From contig NC_044995.1 in the NCBI RefSeq assembly GCF_008728515.1, positions 14,286,127 through 14,350,126 of the forward strand: a DNA stretch of 64,000 bases. The letters run 5' to 3'. This DNA comes from Papio anubis. Its lineage: Eukaryota; Chordata; Mammalia; Primates; Cercopithecidae. Made by a program: the position numbers and the translations under genes. Below the pieces are notes generated by a model. That model saw only the letters and a list, made by a program, of their open reading frames with translations. It made no database searches and was not told the DNA's origin. Below are positions 43,601 to 50,850 of this stretch, piece by piece. Position 1 is the first letter of the stretch. Every line of letters starts with the position of its first letter.

Positions 43601-44711
43601 AGAACCTGACCCTGAGGGACTTGAGCCAGAGGGGAAACTCCGAGACGTTGTCGGACACCCCCGAGATGTCGCTGTCAGCTGAGACACTTAGCTCCTCCAC
43701 ACCCTCCGATGTCAACTTCTTATTACCGCCTGAGGATGCAGAGGAAGAGGCTGAGGCCAAAAATAAGCTGAGCCCCATAGACAGAGGCCTGGGCGTCAAT
43801 GCCGCCTTCCCCGAGGGTTTCCACCCACGACGTTCCAGCCAGGGTGCCACACAGATGCCCCTCTACTCCTCGCCTATAGTCAAGAACCCCTTCATGTCGC
43901 CGCTGTTGGCACCCGACAGCATGCTCAAGAGCCTGCCACCTGTGCACATCGTGGTGAGTGCCAGAGGGGGCCGGCACAGGTGCATTTAGAGAGGAGCAGG
44001 GCACCCAGGGAGGAGCGGGACCGGGCACAGGTGCACCTGGGAAAGAGAGCTCTGGAGTGGGGAGAAAGGGACAGGCGTGTACCCAGGAGAGAACAATGCC
44101 CCGAACAAACGGGAGGAGGACAGGAGTCAGGGCTGCCTCCGCTTTATTTTGCAATTTTGAATACCAAGAGACAGGATCAGTGGGGCAGCCCCTTGGGCTT
44201 GGAGAATCAAGAGGGAAAAAAGGTGGGTTTGGCGGGGTGGGGAGGGAGAGGCTGGACAGAGGCCAGGGAGCGCAGTTCAAGTCATTCTCCCTTCCTTCCC
44301 ACCACTCCCCCACTTCCCTCATTCTCTCCCTAACTCCTCACCCACCATGTCTCCTGCCTCCGTCCACCCCTGTCTGTATCCATATTTCCTGCTCCCTTTG
44401 TTCATCAAACCCCTCCTCGCTCTACCTGACCCCGGTCTGTCGGTCCCCCACCCTCTCTCCACGTCCGTCCTGCTGTCCCCTAGGCGTGCGCGCTGGACCC
44501 CATGCTGGACGACTCGGTCATGTTCGCGCGGCGACTGCGCAACCTGGGCCAGCCGGTGACGCTGCGCGTGGTGGAAGACCTGCCACACGGCTTCCTGACC
44601 CTGGCGGCGCTATGCCGCGAGACGCGCCAGGCCGCGGAGCTGTGCGTGGAGCGCATCCGCCTCATCCTCACTCCGCCTGCCGCGCCCACGCCTGCCCCAC
44701 CTCTGGTCTGA
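18494..44711 (+). CDS. LIPE: LIPE, hormone-sensitive lipase, coding span of the long testis form
   Basis: The enzyme hydrolyses diacylglycerol, cholesteryl and retinyl esters in adipocytes, steroidogenic cells and testis. Common exons: 35781-36316, 38307-38397, 38508-38653, 38838-39023, 39161-39455, 40241-40468, 41064-41240, 43529-43953 and 44484-44711; all have GT/AG borders and keep phase. From the ATG at 35801 they give 763 residues. In that numbering the oxyanion HGGG is 350-353, GDSAG has the nucleophile Ser424, and Asp693 and His723 complete the triad, exactly where the human 775-residue form has them. PKA/AMPK sites RRSVS (Ser552, Ser554) and RRSS (Ser649, Ser650) are present. Joined to exon T the protein is 1056 residues. 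The C-terminus is 12 residues shorter than the human form I recall because of the TGA at 44709. The gene otherwise looks functional. Confidence 0.95.
19511..20080. mobile_element. Inverted Alu pair with almost no spacer
   Basis: A + Alu (19511-19803) abuts a minus Alu (19804-20080) through an A-rich joint of under 20 bases. It lies about 160 bases past the LIPE exon T donor. Confidence 0.9.
20085..21199. other. LIPE intron after exon T
   Basis: MIR-like sequence at about 20090-20200, then GC-rich unique DNA leading into the CpG island. Long open frames here have no homology I recognise. Confidence 0.5.
21200..22160 (+). promoter_or_regulatory. LIPE: CpG-island promoter of LIPE exon A
   Basis: A GC- and CpG-rich block without a clear TATA box. 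It contains an NRF1-like TGCGCAGGCGC at 21329-21339, an E-box CACGTG at 21697-21702, GC boxes GGGGGCGGAGC at about 21828 and 21861, and four ATTGG (inverted CCAAT) boxes at 21894, 21934, 21974 and 22006. It ends in a candidate coding first exon with a good donor. The many open frames here reflect GC bias and are not genes. A housekeeping-type promoter is the natural reading. Confidence 0.75.
22038..22155 (+). CDS. LIPE: LIPE alternative first coding exon (exon A type)
   Basis: The ATG at 22038 opens 39 codons plus one base before the donor AAAG|GTGAGC. Spliced to 35781 it reads on as Ala-Ser-Lys-Leu-Ile-Tyr-Asn-Met into the adipocyte start, adding 46 residues (40 if translation starts at the second ATG, 22056). 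The leader is acidic then strongly basic ([14 protein letters not shown]). Established knowledge: a human upstream exon A adding about 43 residues has been reported for pancreatic beta-cell LIPE; position and phase here fit it. The exact start codon is inferred. Confidence 0.7.
22160..24389. other. LIPE intron after exon A
   Basis: GC-rich edge, then MIR-like (about 23200-23400) and L2 3'-end sequence (about 23420-23560, ACTAGACAGTGAACATCC...AAATATTTATTGG), then a stretch (24090-24390) of an ancient repeat I cannot name. No exon recognised. Confidence 0.5.
24390..24985. mobile_element. AluY (minus) nested in an older + Alu
   Basis: The host + Alu is interrupted at 24511; the inserted minus AluY spans 24511-24792. 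GCAAGACCCCATCTCT is repeated on both sides as the target duplication. Confidence 0.93.
24986..26609. other. LIPE intron, unique and low-complexity
   Basis: Contains CA-rich low-complexity DNA (about 25370-25680), a partial Alu with A-run and CA tail (25917-26042), and C-rich unique sequence (26090-26560). No exon recognised. Confidence 0.5.
26610..26913 (-). mobile_element. AluS, minus
   Basis: Complete minus-strand Alu just upstream of the Tigger1 element. Confidence 0.92.
27250..27379 (-). mobile_element. Alu monomer in Tigger1
   Basis: Partial minus Alu splitting the Tigger1 left end. Confidence 0.85.
27632..27932 (+). mobile_element. AluS in Tigger1
   Basis: Complete + Alu inside the Tigger1 element. 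Confidence 0.92.
28040..28670. mobile_element. Cluster of partial Alus in Tigger1
   Basis: A minus monomer (28040-28176) followed by three + monomer-like pieces (about 28235-28365, 28366-28500, 28516-28670). Confidence 0.8.
28690..29260 (-). pseudogene. Tigger1 transposase fragment (broken)
   Basis: On the minus strand two frames together cover part of a pogo-type DDE transposase. One has [20 protein letters not shown] (the DE[TS] region with the first catalytic Asp) and LLGANAAGD. The other has [18 protein letters not shown] and a [15 protein letters not shown] region corresponding to the second catalytic Asp (DNAPGH type). Frameshifts separate them, so no active enzyme is encoded. Confidence 0.85.
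29277..29576 (-). mobile_element. AluS in Tigger1
   Basis: Complete minus Alu, directly beside the transposase fragment. Confidence 0.92.
29816..30148 (-). mobile_element. AluY in Tigger1
   Basis: Complete minus AluY with exact 18-base target duplication AAGGCTGGTTCACTTTCT at 29798-29815 and 30149-30166. Confidence 0.95.
30448..30731 (-). mobile_element. AluS in Tigger1
   Basis: Complete minus Alu preceded by TTTTA/TTTCA repeats. Confidence 0.92.
31350..32003 (-). mobile_element. Two minus Alus with a CTTT-rich tract
   Basis: TTTC/TTCC microsatellite (31350-31400), AluY at 31399-31707, then a second Alu at 31725-32003. Confidence 0.9.
32317..32620 (-). mobile_element. AluY, minus
   Basis: Complete; AAGGCCCAATCTT-type target duplication on both sides. 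Confidence 0.92.
32625..33284. other. LIPE upstream intron, distal promoter region
   Basis: Unique sequence with a MIR-like trace at about 32880-33010; no exon recognised. It leads into the MSR1 units and the adipocyte promoter. Confidence 0.5.
33285..33400 (+). repeat. LIPE: MSR1-like minisatellite, three units
   Basis: GGACTCCTGGGT-type units begin at 33288, 33326 and 33363, spaced 38 and 37 bases, with GGGAGGAGGGGCTG between. This matches the chromosome-19 minisatellite MSR1 (about 37 bases). It lies just upstream of the adipocyte promoter. Confidence 0.8.
33470..33633 (+). promoter_or_regulatory. LIPE: LIPE adipocyte promoter and non-coding exon B
   Basis: In order: E-box CACGTG (33474-33479), GC box CCCCGCCCCC (33540-33549), TATA-like TTTATAG (33553-33559), a predicted start near 33583, and a short untranslated exon ending at donor GG|GTGAGT (33633). 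It lies about 2.1 kb upstream of the first common exon. The arrangement agrees with the human adipocyte promoter, where USF binds the E-box and Sp1/Sp3 the GC box and mediate glucose response. The exon joins 35781, where the ATG at 35801 is used. Confidence 0.75.
34048..34335 (+). mobile_element. AluY, inside a MIR
   Basis: Target duplication AAAACCTGAGCCTC on both sides; the flanks rejoin as a MIR core (CTCAGTTTCCTCTCCTGTAA). Confidence 0.92.
34700..35095 (+). repeat. Degenerate MSR1-like units
   Basis: Diverged CTGGACTCC/TTGGGTCC units with purine-rich spacers recur across this stretch between exon B and exon 1, then again after an Alu. Confidence 0.65.
35116..35418 (-). mobile_element. 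AluY with 12-base deletion (AluYd/YRd type)
   Basis: TTTCACTGTGGTCTCGATCT lacks the usual GTTAGCCAGGAT. Target duplication GCAGCAAGTTTTT. In the intron before LIPE exon 1. Confidence 0.9.
35425..35735 (+). repeat. Degenerate MSR1-like units upstream of LIPE exon 1
   Basis: TTGGACTCCTGAGTCTGAGG, CTGGGCTCCTGG and CAGACTCCTGGGCTCC recur at about 35-40-base spacing up to about 45 bases before the exon 1 acceptor. Confidence 0.7.
35781..36316 (+). CDS. LIPE: LIPE common exon 1
   Basis: The acceptor CCCACAG precedes CCTCGAAGC. The adipocyte start ATG is at 35801 (MDLRTMTQ). It encodes residues 1-172 of the HSL N-terminal domain, which mediates dimer and FABP4 contacts in the literature. Donor CAG|GTGAGC, phase 0. 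Confidence 0.97.
36317..38306. other. LIPE: LIPE intron 1: L2 and Alu pieces
   Basis: Partial minus Alu (37208-37362). LINE-2 (about 37570-38215) is interrupted by a 5'-truncated minus Alu (37797-37916) whose target duplication is GAGCTCACCTTT. The remainder is unique. Confidence 0.7.
38307..38397 (+). CDS. LIPE: LIPE common exon 2
   Basis: The acceptor TCCACAG is followed by FTPAIRPF; donor CTCA|GTGAGT. It covers residues 173-202 plus the first base of Ser203, N-terminal domain. Confidence 0.96.
38508..38653 (+). CDS. LIPE: LIPE common exon 3
   Basis: The acceptor CCCCAG and donor TCG|GTGAGG give residues 203-251 (VAASSLFT to EMEVLS), N-terminal domain. The phase is correct on both sides. 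Confidence 0.96.
38838..39023 (+). CDS. LIPE: LIPE common exon 4
   Basis: The acceptor CCTCCAG and donor CAG|GTAGGG give residues 252-313 (SLANMTSA to LREGQ), the end of the N-terminal domain. Confidence 0.96.
39161..39455 (+). CDS. LIPE: LIPE common exon 5 (oxyanion-hole exon)
   Basis: Residues 314-411 plus one base. It carries VHFHGGGF with HGGG at 350-353, the oxyanion hole of the HSL family of alpha/beta hydrolases, and the conserved [11 protein letters not shown] stretch. Donor G|GTGAGC. The open frame reads on into the intron and is not coding there. Confidence 0.96.
39456..40240. other. LIPE: LIPE intron 5
   Basis: C/T-rich unique sequence without Alu; long open frames reflect composition only. 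Confidence 0.6.
40241..40468 (+). CDS. LIPE: LIPE common exon 6 (nucleophile exon)
   Basis: Residues 412-487 plus one base. GDSAGG contains the catalytic Ser424. The acceptor AACCAG and donor G|GTGAGG are clean. Confidence 0.97.
40600..40935 (-). mobile_element. AluJ-like, minus, in LIPE intron 6
   Basis: Diverged minus Alu whose tail became the TG/AG microsatellite; a degenerate MSR1-like unit precedes it (about 40515-40595). Confidence 0.8.
40602..40668 (+). repeat. T-run, (TG)n and (AG)n microsatellite
   Basis: An oligo-T run passes to TG and then AG dinucleotides inside an old minus-strand Alu in LIPE intron 6, about 130 bases past the exon 6 donor. Confidence 0.9.
41064..41240 (+). CDS. 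LIPE: LIPE common exon 7
   Basis: Residues 488-546 plus one base (AKTEDHSNS to [10 protein letters not shown]). It begins the regulatory module inserted in the hydrolase fold. Acceptor CTGCAG, donor GCAG|GTGAGT. Confidence 0.96.
41325..42568 (+). mobile_element. Alu cluster in LIPE intron 7
   Basis: A partial (41325-41475) and a complete + Alu (41476-41750). Then a + Alu (41974-42111 and 42403-42568) is interrupted by another + Alu (42112-42402). Confidence 0.88.
42903..43155 (+). mobile_element. Internally deleted Alu
   Basis: GGGAGGC joins directly to CTGGCCAACATGG, removing about 60 bases of the left arm. About 370 bases before LIPE exon 8. Confidence 0.88.
43529..43953 (+). CDS. LIPE: LIPE common exon 8 (regulatory module)
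   Basis: Residues 547-688. It opens with [11 protein letters not shown], placing Ser552 (PKA) and Ser554 (AMPK), and later has HPRRSSQG with Ser649 and Ser650, the lipolysis-activating PKA sites. The stretch between is Ser/Pro/Glu-rich and likely disordered. At residues 600-605 the window reads LSSSTP, where I recall LSPSTP in human. Donor GTG|GTGAGT. Confidence 0.96.
44484..44711 (+). CDS. LIPE: LIPE common exon 9 and stop
   Basis: The acceptor CCCCTAG opens ACALDPML with catalytic Asp693; EDLPHGF supplies His723. The frame ends [15 protein letters not shown] at TGA 44709-44711, residue 763. Behind the TGA the same frame stays open for 18 codons to the TAA at 44766, ending in GDGGCGGRH, which resembles the human C-terminus. 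Confidence 0.95.
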   Translation, partial: ACALDPMLDDSVMFARRLRNLGQPVTLRVVEDLPHGFLTLAALCRETRQAAELCVERIRLILTPPAAPTPAPPLV

Positions 44712-44763
44712 GCCGCCCGCCGGATCCGGGCTGCGCGGGGAGACGGGGGCTGCGGGGGGCGAC

Positions 44764-44769
44764 ACTAAA
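44764..44769 (+). terminator. LIPE: Possible early LIPE poly(A) signal (ACTAAA variant)
   Basis: ACTAAA lies about 50 bases past the stop and is followed by GT/C-rich sequence. Variant hexamers of this kind can work, but a canonical signal follows at 45050. Confidence 0.35.
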
Positions 44770-45049
44770 AGCCTGCTGTTCCCATCTGCGCCGGCCTCCG
44801 TCATGAATGCGCTCCGGGCCGGGCGGGAGGGGGCGCGGGCTGTGCCTTACTTAAGTCGGGGGTGGCAAGGGGGCGGGGCGGGGGCCCGAAAGCAGAGACC
44901 CCCGCCACGGGGAGGGGGACGCGCACACACACCGGTCACCGAGACGGCTGGACCTGCACACCACCGCTACCTTCTGCTGCTGCTGTGACCGCCGCAGGGA
45001 CGGGGACTGGCCCTCCCTTGCAGGTCGGTCTGTTTGTCTGTCTGTTGTA

Positions 45050-45055
45050 AATAAA
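45050..45055 (+). terminator. LIPE: LIPE canonical poly(A) signal
   Basis: AATAAA in TTGTAAATAAAAGT, about 340 bases past the LIPE stop, preceded by a TGTTTGTCTGTCTG run. It is the best candidate for the distal LIPE 3' end. Confidence 0.6.
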
Positions 45056-45376
45056 AGTATTTAATTAGTTTGGCCTCTCTCAAATACGGTGGGGTATTTG
45101 CCCACCAGGGGGCAGCATCGGACTCAAGCGGCTGGGAACCAAGAAACCTAGAATGAGGAAGGAGTGTGGGGGCCTGGATTCTTGGGACCAGAAGGGAGTG
45201 GACTTCCTGGTAACCCAGACCCACCTCCCCTCGGACTTCATCCAGGTATACTGCCAGGAGATGCTGGGTCCTCAGCTCCCCCCCTTGAAGACCTTCGGTT
45301 AGCTGGACTCACTCTGGTCCCAGGGAGACCAGGCTCAGCATACATCGGGGGAAATAAAAGTTAAAAATAATGTCTT
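45056..45376. other. LIPE 3' flank
   Basis: Unique sequence with one MSR1-like unit (about 45165-45200). No gene. Confidence 0.5.
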
Positions 45377-46086
45377 GGCCGGGCGCGGTGGCTCAAGCCT
45401 GTAATCCCAGCACTTTGGGAGGCCGAGACGGGCGGATCACGAGGTCACGCGATCGAGACCATCCTGGCTAACACGATGAAACCCCGTCTCTACTAAAAGA
45501 TACAAAAAACTAGCCGGGCGTGGTGGCGGGCGCCTGTAGTCCCAGCTACTCCGGAGGCTGAGGCAGGAGAATGGCGTGAACCCGGGAGGCGGAGCTTGCA
45601 GTGAGCCGAGATCGGGCCACTGCAATCCAGCCTGGGCGACAGAGCGAGACTCCGTCTCAAAAAAAAAAAAATAATAATAATAATAATAATAATAATGTCT
45701 TGGGTCTCAAAGGCTCCAGTGACCCAAACACCCTACAGAACTGGAGCAAAGTTAGCGGGAAACCAGAAACAAACTGGCACTCAAAATACTGTAAATGCCG
45801 CCAGCCACAGAGGTTCACGCCTGTAATCCCAGCACTTTGAGAGGCAAGACAGGAGGATGGCTTGAGTCCAGGAGTTTGAGACCAGCCTGGGCAACATAGA
45901 CCAGTCTCTACAAAAACATTTAAAAATTAGTCGGGCGTGGTGGCACACCCCTGCAGTCCTAGCTCCTCAGGAGGGTGAGGCAGGAGGATCACTTAAGCCC
46001 AGGAGTTCGAGGTTGCAGTGAGCTATGATCGCACCACTGCACTCCAACTTGGGCAAGAGTGAGACCCTTTTTCCAAAAAAACAAAA
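45377..46086 (+). mobile_element. AluY and an older Alu
   Basis: AluY at 45377-45672 with an AAT-repeat tail (45672-45697), then an older + Alu at 45800-46086. Confidence 0.9.
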
Positions 46087-46956
46087 ACTGGAAATGCAAG
46101 CTCTGTCCAGCTGTGACAATCAGCTCTTGGACCAACTCTCTGGCCCCTTGTAAGCCCTGAGTTTGGAGTTGAGATGATTTATACCCAGGACATTCCTTCA
46201 AAGGGCTTCTGATCCTGGATTCAGAGAGGGGGGAAGAACAGACACAGGCTGTCACAGTCCCCGGGGTTCCACCTGTGGTAGTCAGGGAGGGCTTCACAGA
46301 GGTGGTGATCTGAGCTTGACACTAAAGGATGAACAAAAGTCTGCTAGGAAGAAAAAACATTCCAGGTTGTGAGAGCCAGCTGGCAGTGATCAAAGCTGCC
46401 ACCTGGCTAGAAAAAGCTTCCACCTGACCAGAAGGTCAGGTGCAAAGTGGGGAGGGGCGTGAAGGGCCTGGAGTGGTCAGCAGGAGCAGGGCCTGAAGAA
46501 CCTGGAGCATAATTTGGACTAAACTGGAGGGCAGTGGGGAGCCACCGGAGCGCTTTGAGCAGGAAAGGGCCAGGGTCAGCTCAGGGCACTAAAAGATTCT
46601 GCTGGGACACTGGGGGATGGACAGAGAAGGGCAAAACTGGAGTCCTGCAGGCCAAGAAGGAGGCCTGAGCTGGGGCAGGAGCTGTGAGGGTAGGGAGTAG
46701 AGGTGGAGCATCCCAGAGCCATAAAAGCTGGGAAGAACAGCACTTACTGATGAGGTTACAAGACAGCAAGGGGACAGAGATGACACCCAGGTCTAGCCAT
46801 GGGAGCAGGTGGAGAGTGAAGCTGTCTCTTCAATAGGAGGAGGCCCAGGTGTGTGTGTGACAGGTGAGACCTGCTGAGGGCCACTCTGGACATGATGAGC
46901 TGGAAGGTCTCAGGAAGACAATCCAGGAGGCAACAAGGGTCAGAAGTGCAGGCTGG
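46087..46956. other. Intergenic, ancient repeat-like
   Basis: Purine-rich sequence (GGGGAGCCACCGGAGCGCTTTGAGCAG style) resembling an old interspersed repeat I cannot name. A related stretch lies at 24.1-25.1 kb. Confidence 0.4.
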
Positions 46957-47260
46957 GGCTGGGTGCGGTGGCTCACGCCTGTAATCCCAGCACTTTGGGA
47001 GGCCATGGTGGGTGGATCACCTGAGGTCAGGAGTTCAAGACCAGCCCGGCCAACATGGCGAAACGCTGTCTCTACTAAAAATACAAAAATTAGCCGGGTG
47101 TGGTGGTACATGCCTATAATCCCAACAAATTGGGAGGCCGAGGCAAGAGAATCGCTTGAACCTGGGAGACAGAGGTTACAGTGGGCTGAGACTGTGACAC
47201 TGCACTCCAGCCTGGGCGACAGAATGAGACTGTGTCTCAAAAAAAAAAAAAACACACACA
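46957..47260 (+). mobile_element. AluS
   Basis: Complete + Alu with an A/CA tail. Confidence 0.92.
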
Positions 47261-48159
47261 CAATGCAGTCTAGGTGGAGCCAAGGGACTGGAACCTTTCC
47301 AGGAAGCCTGGGCAGGTAGGACAAGCAACAAGAGGGCCAGGACAGAGAGAGCCCTGAGGATCACGCCCCCAGTAAAGGGGTGGGCAAGGGTGGGCAGTGG
47401 AAGGCAAGGCTGGAGGGTTCTAAGGAGCAGCCGGAGAGAGAGGAAGCTGCCCAGGAAGGAGGATGTAGGGCGAAGGGAGTTTCAGGGAGTGGACCAGGTC
47501 AGATGAGGATTAAAATGTTATCCTCAGGTCTCAGCAATAAGCAGGTGACCTCAGTGACCTTGTCCAGAGCCACTGCAGGGTCATGGCAGTTGGGCAGCCA
47601 GACATAGTGCGTTGAAGAGGGAATGGAAGGTAAGGGATTGAGCCAGTGGGCGCCACAAGGGAGCTTGATACAAGGCGCCTGTGTTTAGAGATGTTGGGCA
47701 TGTTTGAATGCTGGAGGGGTGGGAGAGACTGAAGCTGCAGAAACAAGAAAGTGGTTTCCTGGGGGGTGGGTAAGAAGCAAGGGATCCTCAGCTCAGAGGT
47801 CCTCGTTCACCCAGCAAGTGACTTCTGAGTCAGGGCCTGTGCTGGGGCAGGGAGTTGTAGCCCAGAACTCTTCCTGAAGGTCCAGGTCCACTGGCCTGAG
47901 TCACTGCTCCCCTTGTCCAACTCATAGAACCCCTTGCTCACCTCTGTCCAAACAGTCACTACCTATCAACCTGCTCCTCTTTCCTGTCCCCACCTCAGGG
48001 ATGGCTCCATTGTCCTCCAGGCCAGAGCTCTGGGTCTCATCCTGGACACCCCCTTGTCCCATAGCCCATCAATCCCCACGTTCTGTCTTTCTCTAAGCCC
48101 GAATCTCCTATTTATTTATTTATTTATTTATTTACTTATTTATTTTTCTTTTCTTTTTT
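47261..48159. other. Intergenic, no gene seen
   Basis: Unique and old-repeat-like sequence; ends in a TTTA-repeat run (48112-48145). Confidence 0.45.
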
Positions 48160-48722
48160 TTTTTGAGACGGATCTCGGCTTCTGTCGGCCTCCAGGCTGG
48201 AGTGCAGGAGCTGTGATCTCCTCAGCCACTGCAGGCCCCAGCCCCTGAGCCTTCCTGCTCTTTAGCTCTCCCCGAGTAGTTAGACTATGGCGCCTCACAT
48301 GCACTCGGCTTGGCGATTTTTGTATTTTAGTAGAGACGGGTTTCACTGTTAGCCAGGCATGGTCTCGTCTCCTGACTGCGGATCCAATCTGCCTCGCCTC
48401 CCAGTGCTGGGATTACAGGCTTCTCACTCACAATGGCCTATTTATTTTTCTCTTTTTTGAGATGGAGTCTCGCTTCTGTCGCCATGCTGGAGTGTAGTAT
48501 GCAATCTCGCTCACTGTGCCTGGCTCCTCTGGAGTTCACGCCTATTCTCCTGCTCTCAGCCTCCTGTTCACAGGCACCTGCCACCATCAGCCTCATTAAT
48601 TTTATTTTAGTAGAGACGGGTTTCACTGTGTTAGCTAGGATGGTCTCGATCTCCTGACCTCGTGATCCACTACTGGCCTCCCAAAGTGTTGAATTATGTA
48701 TGGAGCCACCGGCTACCTGGGG
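48160..48722 (-). mobile_element. Two minus Alus with abnormal indel load
   Basis: Copies at about 48160-48430 and 48449-48722 carry many one- and two-base losses and gains, for example ACGGGTTTCACTGTTAGCC and CTCGCCTCCCAGTGCTGGG. Possibly faulty sequence rather than true divergence. Confidence 0.8.
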
Positions 48723-48734
48723 CTTCATTTTTTC

Positions 48735-49328
48735 TTTTTGAGACAGGGTCTCACTGTTGTGCAGGTTGGAGTGCAGTGGCATGATCTTGGCTCACTGCAG
48801 CCTCAACTTCCCGGGCTCAAGTGATCCCCCTGCCTAAGCCTCCTCAGTAGCTGGGACCACAGGCACGCACCACCACACCCGGTTTTTTTTGTCTGTTTGT
48901 TTGTTTGTTTGAGACAGAGTCTCACTCTGTCACCCAGGCTGGAGTGCAGTGGCACAATCTCAGCTCACTGCTGCAACCTCCGCCTCCCAGGTTCAAGCAA
49001 TTTTCTGCCTCAGCCTCCTAAGTGGCTGGGATTACAGGTGCCCACCACCACGCCTGGCTAATTTTTTGTATTTTTAGTAAAGAGGGGGTTTCACCATCTT
49101 GGCCAGGCTGGTCTTGAACTCCTGACCTCGTGATCCACCCACCTTGGCCTCCCAAACTGCTGGGACTACAGGCATGAGCCACCGTGCCCAGCCACACCCA
49201 ACTAATTTTTTGTAGAGATGAGGCTGTCACTGTGCTGCCCAGGCTGGTCTTGAACTCCTGGCCTCAAGTGATCCTCCCACCTCAACCTCCCAAAATGCTA
49301 GGATTACAGACATGAGCCATGGCACCCA
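48735..49328 (-). mobile_element. Alu nested in an older Alu, both minus
   Basis: The outer copy (48735-48885 and 49192-49328) is split by an inner Alu (48886-49191), with CCACACCC at both joints. Confidence 0.85.
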
Positions 49329-49329
49329 G

Positions 49330-49995
49330 TCTTGCCTCCTGAATCCCTATCTTATCCCCTCGGCCTCTTCCCTGATCCAGGCTCCACTCTCTCCTGCCTG
49401 AATCCCTGCCAGAGCCACCTCCTGGGCTACTGGCTTCCAGTCTCATTCCTCCAGTTCTGGTCCAACTATGACCTTGTCCTTCGCTACTCTCAACCCTTCC
49501 ATGGCTCTCCACTACCCCCTCACCCTCAGGACAAACTCCAAGCTCCTCAGCGTGGCCTCTGCCCATCTCTTCAGCCTCCTCCAACCTTACAGTTCCCCTG
49601 CTGGCCACACAGACTTGACTGGCCTTCCGCTTGGGCACCTGCGCACAGTACTACTCCTGCATGCCTCCCTGTCTTGGGTCACGCTGAAACACCCTCCCCA
49701 CAACCACTTTGCAAACTGGCACCCCCATTTTGCCTGGCATCTCCTGCTCCTCCAAGATCCAGCTCCAATGGCCCCTCCCCTGGCAACCCTTTCCCGACCA
49801 CGCCAAACTCAAAAAAGTCTCTCCTGGGCTCCCCACCATCTCTGCACACCCATGCCCATCGATGTCCGTCCTCCCATCTGGCCCGGGCTCCTTGAGGGCA
49901 CGGCCCAGGCCTGACTCATCTTGGTCACCAGCATCGCCCAGCACAAGGCTTGGCACACCAGAAGCCTCAGGAAATGTTTGTCTAACTAAGTAATA
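49330..49995 (+). mobile_element. LINE-2 fragment
   Basis: Features typical of L2 3' halves: CATGGCTCTCCACTACCCCC, CTCCAAGCTCCTCAGCGTGG and a closing CTTGGCACACCAG...AGGAAATGTTTG. Open frames here are remnants. Confidence 0.7.
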
Positions 49996-50149
49996 GGTGG
50001 GAGAGTGTGTGAGTGAGTGGCTAGACGAGGGAATCCGTGAGTGAGGGAATTAAGGAGGGCAGGAAGGGCTGAACGGATGAGGAGCAGGAAGGCAGGAGCA
50101 GACGAGAATCAGGCGTAGGGTGGGAGGAACGGATGAATAACTGAGATCC

Positions 50150-50660
50150 AGCATCCCGGTCTCAGTTTCTCCAAGAAAGCAAGATGGGTTCGCCGGGACT
50201 GAGCTCCCCCCTCCGCCTCGAGCCTCACCAAGCCTCACGGTTTCCCACCCAAGCTATGTCCAGACTCCCAATACCAGGCGTGCTGGAAAGGGCTTACCCG
50301 GCCAGACCCGCAGAACCGGTTCCCTCGCGAGCCCGCTCGGGCCTCTGCGGAGTGGACCCGGATTCGGATCTCTCAGGTTCCGGGTCTATTGGCCGACTGA
50401 TGGGGGCTGGCAGAGACTGGCGTCTCCGAAAGCCTATCGCTGCCCGAGTTGGGCTGTGGGCCCCGCCTACTAGGCAAAGCGTCCTGAGTGGCCCGGGGAG
50501 GTAGAAGGCCGAGTGTCCATTGGCTGGAAGATAGTGACTGACGTCAGGGATAGCTTATCGCAGCCAGACTCCAAAGAAGCGCCTGGCGTGTCGGACCCGC
50601 CCCCGGAGGGACTGAGTCAGGATGGGAACCCTGGGCGTAGACGGTCGCCGAGTGGCCGCG
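50150..50660 (-). promoter_or_regulatory. LIPE-AS1: CpG-rich promoter, probably of antisense LIPE-AS1
   Basis: An isolated CpG-dense block with no coding exon of the three + strand genes. It has a palindromic CRE TGACGTCA (50539-50546), ATTGG boxes at 50388-50392 and 50519-50523, and GC-rich flanks. On the minus strand a strong donor reads CCGGGTAAGC (exon side at or above 50298); a second minus-strand donor lies near 50224-50228. In human the long non-coding LIPE-AS1 begins a few kilobases past LIPE and runs antisense across LIPE and CXCL17. Position and strand fit. The exon structure was not traced. Confidence 0.55.
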
Positions 50661-50734
50661 AATAGAGTTTCTGGCCTCCAATACCTAGGCTGTTTGCTGA
50701 CCTGATCTTTGGGTCTTCAGGAAGGTTGGGAATT

Positions 50735-50850
50735 TGAGAGTTCAGACTCCTTGGTTCTGAAGGAGGAGAAGCCTGGGACCCGAGGAAGGAGGGACTAGGG
50801 GCCCGGACTCCTGGGTCAGAGGGAGGAGGGGGCTGGAAACCTAAAGGTTT
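50735..50850 (+). repeat. MSR1-like units
   Basis: CAGACTCCTTGGTTCTGAAG and CCCGGACTCCTGGGTCAGAG followed by GGAGGAGGGGGCTGG, next to the antisense CpG promoter. Confidence 0.75.

Noticed and set aside
43958..44806. 282-codon open frame overlapping LIPE exons 8-9
   Set aside because: Shadow frame of intron 8 and exon 9, whose real frame carries the catalytic residues.
49332..49914. 148- and 187-codon overlapping frames
   Set aside because: They fall in a LINE-2 remnant; no intact L2 motif was seen.
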